DNA from: Emydura subglobosa
Taxonomy: Eukaryota; Chordata; Testudines; Chelidae
NCBI GenBank assembly: GCA_007922225.1
Contig: ML679963.1
Coordinates: 7,659,984 to 7,723,983, forward strand
Length of the DNA: 64,000 nucleotides
Direction: 5' to 3'
Below are positions 58,966-64,000 of this stretch, one piece after another. The notes beneath the pieces were generated by a model that saw nothing but the letters and a program-made list of their open reading frames with translations, ran no database searches and had not been told where the DNA came from. Both the position numbers and the translations under genes were made by a program. Position 1 is the first letter of the stretch, and each line of letters begins with the position of its first letter.

Positions 58966-59554
58966 GGCTGTTTGCTGGATATATGAATTGTGGGTGACTG
59001 ATGAGACTAGCTGCAAAAAGATTTAAAAGTAGGCAGGGGAAATAGGTTAAACAGACATTATGAACAAGAGCGGCACCTCAACTGGAGACACCTGCTCTCT
59101 GCATGCCCGGTAAATTCAGGCAAAAGCCATGGCAGTACCAGCAGCATGTTCTTTCCTCTTCTCTTCAGCAGTGGTGATGGTAGCCATCAGCTGGTGATGG
59201 TGAGTCCTCAGTGAAGGAACACATCCACAGGCAGAGGGAGAAACAAGCAAGCAACTTTCACACCATTTTAAATAATGGTCTGTTCTCATAGCTTCAGCCT
59301 CCCTGCTGTTTAGAGCAGCACAGAGAAATCAACTTATGTAGATTTGCCCTCTTCTCACTCTCCAAAATTTTTATTGGTTCATAATGTCCTGGGTTGTGTG
59401 AATGACAGCTTCATGGACAGCCACCAGACTGGGTTTCAGCACAGACTTTTTTAAAGAGGGAGAAAGAAAGAAAAGGAAAAAAGAAACAAAAATTTCCACA
59501 TTTGTTAATTCGTTAATAAATCTCAGCATGAGCCTCTGGAGGAGTATGTTGCAT
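58966..59554. other. Intron DNA without recognised features
   Basis: No coding or repeat signal beyond a purine-rich run at 59455-59490. Confidence 0.45.
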
Positions 59555-59705
59555 GTATCTAGAGAGGAGGATGGCTAAGCCCCTGGACTAGGAGTCAGAC
59601 AATCTGGGTTTCAATTCCCAGCTGTGCGACAGATTTCCTGTGTAACCCAGAATGAGTCACTTAATCTATCTGTGCCTCATGCTTCTGAGAGTCCCATGTG
59701 TTTGT
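59555..59705 (+). repeat. MIR SINE, 5' part
   Basis: GAGGATGGCTAAGCCCCTGG, GAGTCAGACAATCTGGGTTT, CAATTCCCAGCTGTGCGAC and GAGTCACTTAATCTATCTG. Confidence 0.9.
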
Positions 59706-60087
59706 GAAATAATCAGATACTATGAAGATAAGGACCATACAACTATCTAGATAAATATAAGAGAAACAGACCCCCAAAAAAGTAATGGAGAAACAGATCA
59801 AATGGAAAAAGAACAGGACCCTACCACTGAGGGTCTCTTTTCCCACAAATTCAACCCCATACTTGAAGACACTAACCTGTTTGCTGTGGTAGCTAGGAAT
59901 GAAGCTCAGAGTCCCCCCACTTTCGTAGCACTATCTGGAGTGGTCCTTAATGTGGGCTGCTTCATCTCACAGCAATTCAGGCAAACAGCTTCCATTTCAG
60001 TTCAGAAGGGTTTACTCTCCATAAGTTTCTCATTGAGCTTTAGAGTCTAACCCTCCAAACAGAAAGTGAAGCTCAGTGGAAACCTAT
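59706..60087. other. Intron DNA without recognised features
   Basis: AT-rich; no named element. Confidence 0.45.
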
Positions 60088-60195
60088 CAATAATTATTAT
60101 TTGTTTGTATTACAGCAGCACCCCTAGAGGCTAGGACCCCGTTGTGCTAGGCAGTGTTCAAACACAACAGAGACAGTTCCCATCTAGAGCAGTTT
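60088..60195 (-). repeat. MIR/L2-type SINE tail fragment, inverted
   Basis: TATTATTTGTTTGTATTACA, GCAGCACCCCTAGAGGC and GTTGTGCTAGGCAGTGTTC are the reverse complement of the tails at 28790 and 34805. Confidence 0.88.
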
Positions 60196-61313
60196 ATAGT
60201 TTCAGTGTTAAAGAATATAGACAACAGATGGATACAACAAACAGATTGTTTCCCCCCTATGAAACAATGAGATGTATAGTCATTAGAACTGTGGTCATAG
60301 CAAACCAGCCACCTAGCCACTGTTGAGTTTTTTTGTAGTCATCATGGCAGAGAAAAGTTTTAAGGAGAACCACAGAAGCGGGAATGAGGAACTGACCCTA
60401 AATTCACATGAAATGCTATAATCTTTGACAAACTTTCAATGACTTTTCCAGTGAGTTTTGAGTCTAAACTCAATATAGCAGGCTTCCCATGAATTTGAGA
60501 TTTGTGGCCACTCCTCTCGTTAAAACTCAAATTACCATGGGAAAAAAACCTGATGCTATTCCTCCCTGCTCCCACATCATCCTATAAAAACAAGGGTTCT
60601 TACTCAGGCTATAAGTGCACAACACAATCCTATGTTCTTTTATGTTCTCTCTAGGCACCAGATGAAAAAGTTCAGCAACAATCTCTGCAACTTCCCTTTG
60701 CTTGATTTTAATCAGAGGGCTATTTATCAGGAGTATGCCCAATTCAATTTCCTCCAGCAAATTCAAGTGGAGTGATCAGTAGAGCTGTATCATTTCATTT
60801 CTCAACCATATTCTTCAGCTTCACCACTGCTCAAAATGTCACGGAGTCATTGGTTACACCTCTGAGCAGTTTTCACTGCAAATATTCAGAATGATAAAAA
60901 AACAATCTACCCCGGCAAGATGGACTATTAACAGGAAAATGAAGTTTGGATTAACACTGCTAGAAACAATAACCCAGTAATTAGCTTCTACAGCCACAAA
61001 ACAGATTACTGCTCGTTTCAGAAAGATGAGCTTAATTTATGATTTTCACAGCCCACAAGGACATAAGGAGAATGTTAGCAAGCTGTAAAGAAGTTTTAAC
61101 TGGGAATTAAAAACAAACAAACAAAATCACAGGGGGAAAGAAATGCCACTCTTAAAACCTTGCAAATGAATATACCCAATATCAACACTAAAGATACTCT
61201 CGAGGGAGTAAGCATTCCTCCATGAACTGGGAGAGGATCCTTCTGGGTGGGGATTTAATACTCATACAAGACGCTGGATTGGCAACCCTGCAAGCTTAAC
61301 TCTCTTATCCACA
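60196..61313. other. Intron DNA, AT-rich, unique-looking
   Basis: No exon. The upstream RRM2 exon of MSI2 was looked for on the minus strand and not found. The final 13 bases (61301-61313) are the left target duplication of the next element. Confidence 0.5.
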
Positions 61314-62356
61314 GTCCTGTAGCACTTTAAAGACTAACAAATTTAATTTCTGCAGGCATAAGCTTTCGTGGGCTGTAACCTTACATCTGACGAAGTGGGT
61401 TGCAGCCCACNNNNNNNNNNNNNNNNNNNNNNNNNNNNNNNNNNNNNNNNNNNNNNNNNNNNNNNNNNNNNNNNNNNNNNNNNNNNNNNNNNNNNNNNNN
61501 NNNNNNNNNNNNNNNNNNNNNNNNNNNNNNNNNNNNNNNNNNNNNNNNNNNNNNNNNNNNNNNNNNNNNNNNNNNNNNNNNNNNNNNNNNNNNNNNNNNN
61601 NNNNNNNNNNNNNNNNNNNNNNNNNNNNNNNNNNNNNNNNNNNNNNNNNNNNNNNNNNNNNNNNNNNNNNNNNNNNNNNNNNNNNNNNNNNNNNNNNNNN
61701 NNNNNNNNNNNNNNNNNNNNNNNNNNNNNNNNNNNNNNNNNNNNNNNNNNNNNNNNNNNNNNNNNNNNNNNNNNNNNNNNNNNNNNNNNNNNNNNNNNNN
61801 NNNNNNNNNNNNNNNNNNNNNNNNNNNNNNNNNNNNNNNNNNNNNNNNNNNNNNNNNNNNNNNNNNNNNNNNNNNNNNNNNNNNNNNNNNNNNNNNNNNN
61901 NNNNNNNNNNNNNNNNNNNNNNNNNNNNNNNNNNNNNNNNNNNNNNNNNNNNNNNNNNNNNNNNNNNNNNNNNNNNNNNNNNNNNNNNNNNNNNNNNNNN
62001 NNNNNNNNNNNNNNNNNNNNNNNNNNNNNNNNNNNNNNNNNNNNNNNNNNNNNNNNNNNNNNNNNNNNNNNNNNNNNNNNNNNNNNNNNNNNNNNNNNNN
62101 NNNNNNNNNNNNNNNNNNNNNNNNNNNNNNNNNNNNNNNNNNNNNNNNNNNNNNNNNNNNNNNNNNNNNNNNNNNNNNNNNNNNNNNNNNNNNNNNNNNN
62201 NNNNNNNNNNNNNNNNNNNNNNNNNNNNNNNNNNNNNNNNNNNNNNNNNNNNNNNNNNNNNNNNNNNNNNNNNNNNNNNNNNNNNNTTTAAAGTGCTACA
62301 GGACTCTCGTTGTTTTTGCTGTATACAAACTAACACGGCTACCCCTCTAGAACTTT
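61314..62356. mobile_element. Dispersed inverted-repeat element with hammerhead-like motif, interrupted by a gap
   Basis: Flanked by TCTCTTATCCACA (61301-61313) and TCTCTTACCCACA (62357-62369), 12 of 13 identical, a target duplication. The left end GTCCTGTAGCACTTTAAA (61314-61331) is the exact reverse complement of 62287-62304. The right end has CAAACTAACACGGCTACCCC, a very common sauropsid repeat terminus. CTGACGA (61387-61393) and the GTGGG/CCCAC hairpin (61395-61410) are the 5' half of a hammerhead-ribozyme-like core. GGCATAAGCTTTCGTGGGC (61355-61373) carries the inverted CCCAC-GAAA-GCTTATGCC half. Penelope-like elements carry such ribozymes, so that class is a possibility, but no coding part is visible. 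Confidence 0.6.
61411..62286. other. Assembly gap (876 N)
   Basis: Unknown bases only. Any open frame spanning it is meaningless. It sits inside the inverted-repeat element. Confidence 0.99.
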
Positions 62357-62494
62357 TCTCTTACCCACAAAGCAGCATGTAGCACAAGCAGTGGCTATGT
62401 AAGCTCTCACGGCATTGCTCTGTCTATTTGCCTCCAGTCTGACCAATAAGGAGTACATTTAACAACAGCTGAGAACTTTGCATCTATAGATCTC

Positions 62495-62645
62495 TAATTA
62501 CTTTACAGAAAGTGGCTAAAGCATTATTATCCCTGTTTTGCTGATGGAGAAACCGAGGCACAAAGAGGGGAAGTGACTTGCTCCGGTGGATCAGGGGCTG
62601 GAACAATAGCATCCAAGATTCAGATCCCTGCCTGAGAAGGTAGTT
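62495..62645 (-). repeat. MIR SINE
   Basis: ATTATCCCTGTTTTGCTGATG, GAGAAACCGAGGCACAAAG, AGGGGAAGTGACTTGCTCC, then a CAGATCCCTGCCTGAGAAGG end. Reverse orientation. Confidence 0.9.
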
Positions 62646-64000
62646 TACGCTCCATGCTAATGCAAATTCTTGGCCTCTGTTGTAGGCCTAATGGTCACAA
62701 CACGTCTCTGCTGAGACTCACAGTAGAAGGGTCAGTCGCTGTCCCAGCTGCAGAGTTGTTTTTCTTTTTTGTGATAAGGGAGGCCTTTTCACTGGAAACT
62801 CAATGAAGATTACCAAACTCATCCCACAGAAGTCCTTGAACAGACGTCAGATGGTTACACTTTTGGTCACTGTTGACCTGGGCCGGAAGCAGCTGCCATT
62901 GTACAGTGGTCTGAGAAATGCAGAGCAGTTTGTTTCCTACCCCATGCTTCGTGATGTAGTAAATGGTTCATGATGGGATAAAATAAAATCCACTGGACCA
63001 TATCGAATTTGAAGACAACCATGTAGTATCAGGGACATTACATGATATGGTTTAGGACATTTTTACTGAACTGGGAAATGCCAGTGGATTTCATAGGGTG
63101 GAAATATATACATATATTTCAAAGTTAGAACTTAGGTCTATCAAACACACCCAACTCTCTAGTTAATGAGCAACCAGCCCATACATTGGGATATTAAACA
63201 AATTCTTCGTTTCAACTTTGCTGTTCATTTTAATAATCTCCAGATTTTGGCACCTTCCCTGCATGTGGGATGTTCTTCAGGCTCAGTTACCTCACAAAGA
63301 AAGTTTTAACTCTAAGAAGAAAATGGCAGAGAAGCTAAAAATCACTGTTTTTGTTTAGTCTGGTCTTGAGTATTAATATTACACTGGCATATTCTTGGGT
63401 CAGGACTGAGCAGCCAAACTTGCTGGAACCATGGATTCTCGAGATGGGGATTGAAAAGCCTAGCATAACAAAACGAGCTGTCAGCTCTCAACACCAAGAT
63501 GTTTCAGAGCAACATGACTACAACTTACCGAGGAAACCAGAGCTATTTTGGGGGAGGTGGCCAGGGGAGAGGGAGTGTACATGTGTTCACAATGCACAGA
63601 GAACTGCTTACCGCCCAAAGACAGGGCAACCTTGTCTTGCTAGCAAAGATAATTGACAGCAAGTTGGATTAGTTTACCTCAGAGACTCCATGTCATTCAT
63701 GCAACTGCAAGCCACAACTACTGCTCATGTAATACTAAAATCTATATTCACCTAGTAATGCTGTAAAGCTCTCACTACTTTAGGGAATAGGGGGGGAAAT
63801 TACAAGTGTCTTTCAAAAATGGCATTCGAAGTTTAGCAAGCCGGGGGTGGAGGCATGGGGTAACTGGTCACTTAATTCAGACTTAGTTCAGACTGACAAA
63901 TTTTTGGGAAGTCAGTGACTGCAGAAGAGAATGGAACATCTCCTCCCATATTTTCTTGGGATACATCACTTCTATCTGTCCAACAAAGTAGTTGAAAAGT
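62646..64000. other. Intron DNA to the window edge
   Basis: AT-rich, unique-looking. A 101-codon frame at 63351-63656 has no recognisable family and no splice context that fits MSI2. The upstream MSI2 exons lie beyond 64000. Confidence 0.5.

Noticed and set aside
61305..62350. Open frames of 307-343 codons
   Set aside because: They consist almost wholly of N bases from the assembly gap.
1..64000. CRISPR arrays, operons, phage or bacterial genes
   Set aside because: No regular spaced repeats or prokaryotic gene density. Spliced exons and SINE/LINE content show vertebrate DNA.
57171..64000. The RRM2 exon of MSI2 just upstream
   Set aside because: No minus-strand match to the EIHFHEINNKM-coding segment was found in this interval.

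Overview
This is vertebrate chromosomal DNA, almost entirely intron. The only gene I can prove is MSI2 (Musashi RNA-binding protein 2), read on the minus strand. Three coding exons are present, in transcript order 57170-57056, 43653-43579 and 15789-15670. Each has AG/GT splice signals, the reading phases fit together exactly, and the peptides match the segment that begins at the end of RRM2 and runs into the Ala-rich C-terminal region. The RRM-coding exons lie beyond the right edge. The last exons and the 3' end lie beyond the left edge. Introns of 27.8 kb and 13.4 kb and two partial introns fill the rest. The last exon has two in-frame donors 57 nt apart, so this region makes two C-terminal variants, one with an added RG-rich segment.

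The repeats point to a non-avian sauropsid, most likely a turtle and possibly a crocodilian. There is a sense CR1 LINE 3' end (41.8-42.5 kb), an older antisense CR1 (25.8-27.4 kb), many MIR/CORE-type SINE copies, hAT-like and other short inverted-repeat DNA elements, and a dispersed inverted-repeat element around an assembly gap (61.3-62.4 kb). There are no Alu, L1 or other mammal-specific repeats. Several small palindromic repeats share a core close to CCATTGAAGTCAATGG.

Layout: 1-15.67 kb is the downstream partial intron, with two strong candidate conserved non-coding blocks (3.12-3.72 kb and 5.52-5.97 kb, the latter with an RFX-type X-box palindrome). The exon at 15.7 kb follows. From 15.8 to 43.6 kb is a large intron: GC-richer and repeat-rich in its first 12 kb, then AT-rich and repeat-poor from about 29 to 41 kb. 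The exon at 43.6 kb is followed in the transcript by U-rich and UG-repeat tracts. From 43.7 to 57.1 kb is an intron with nested DNA elements and MIRs, plus a minus-strand stretch at 51.2-52.7 kb that might be a decayed processed pseudogene. The exon at 57.1 kb is followed by the upstream partial intron. Nearly all of the many short open frames are chance frames in non-coding DNA. No bacterial operons, CRISPR arrays or RNA genes were seen.
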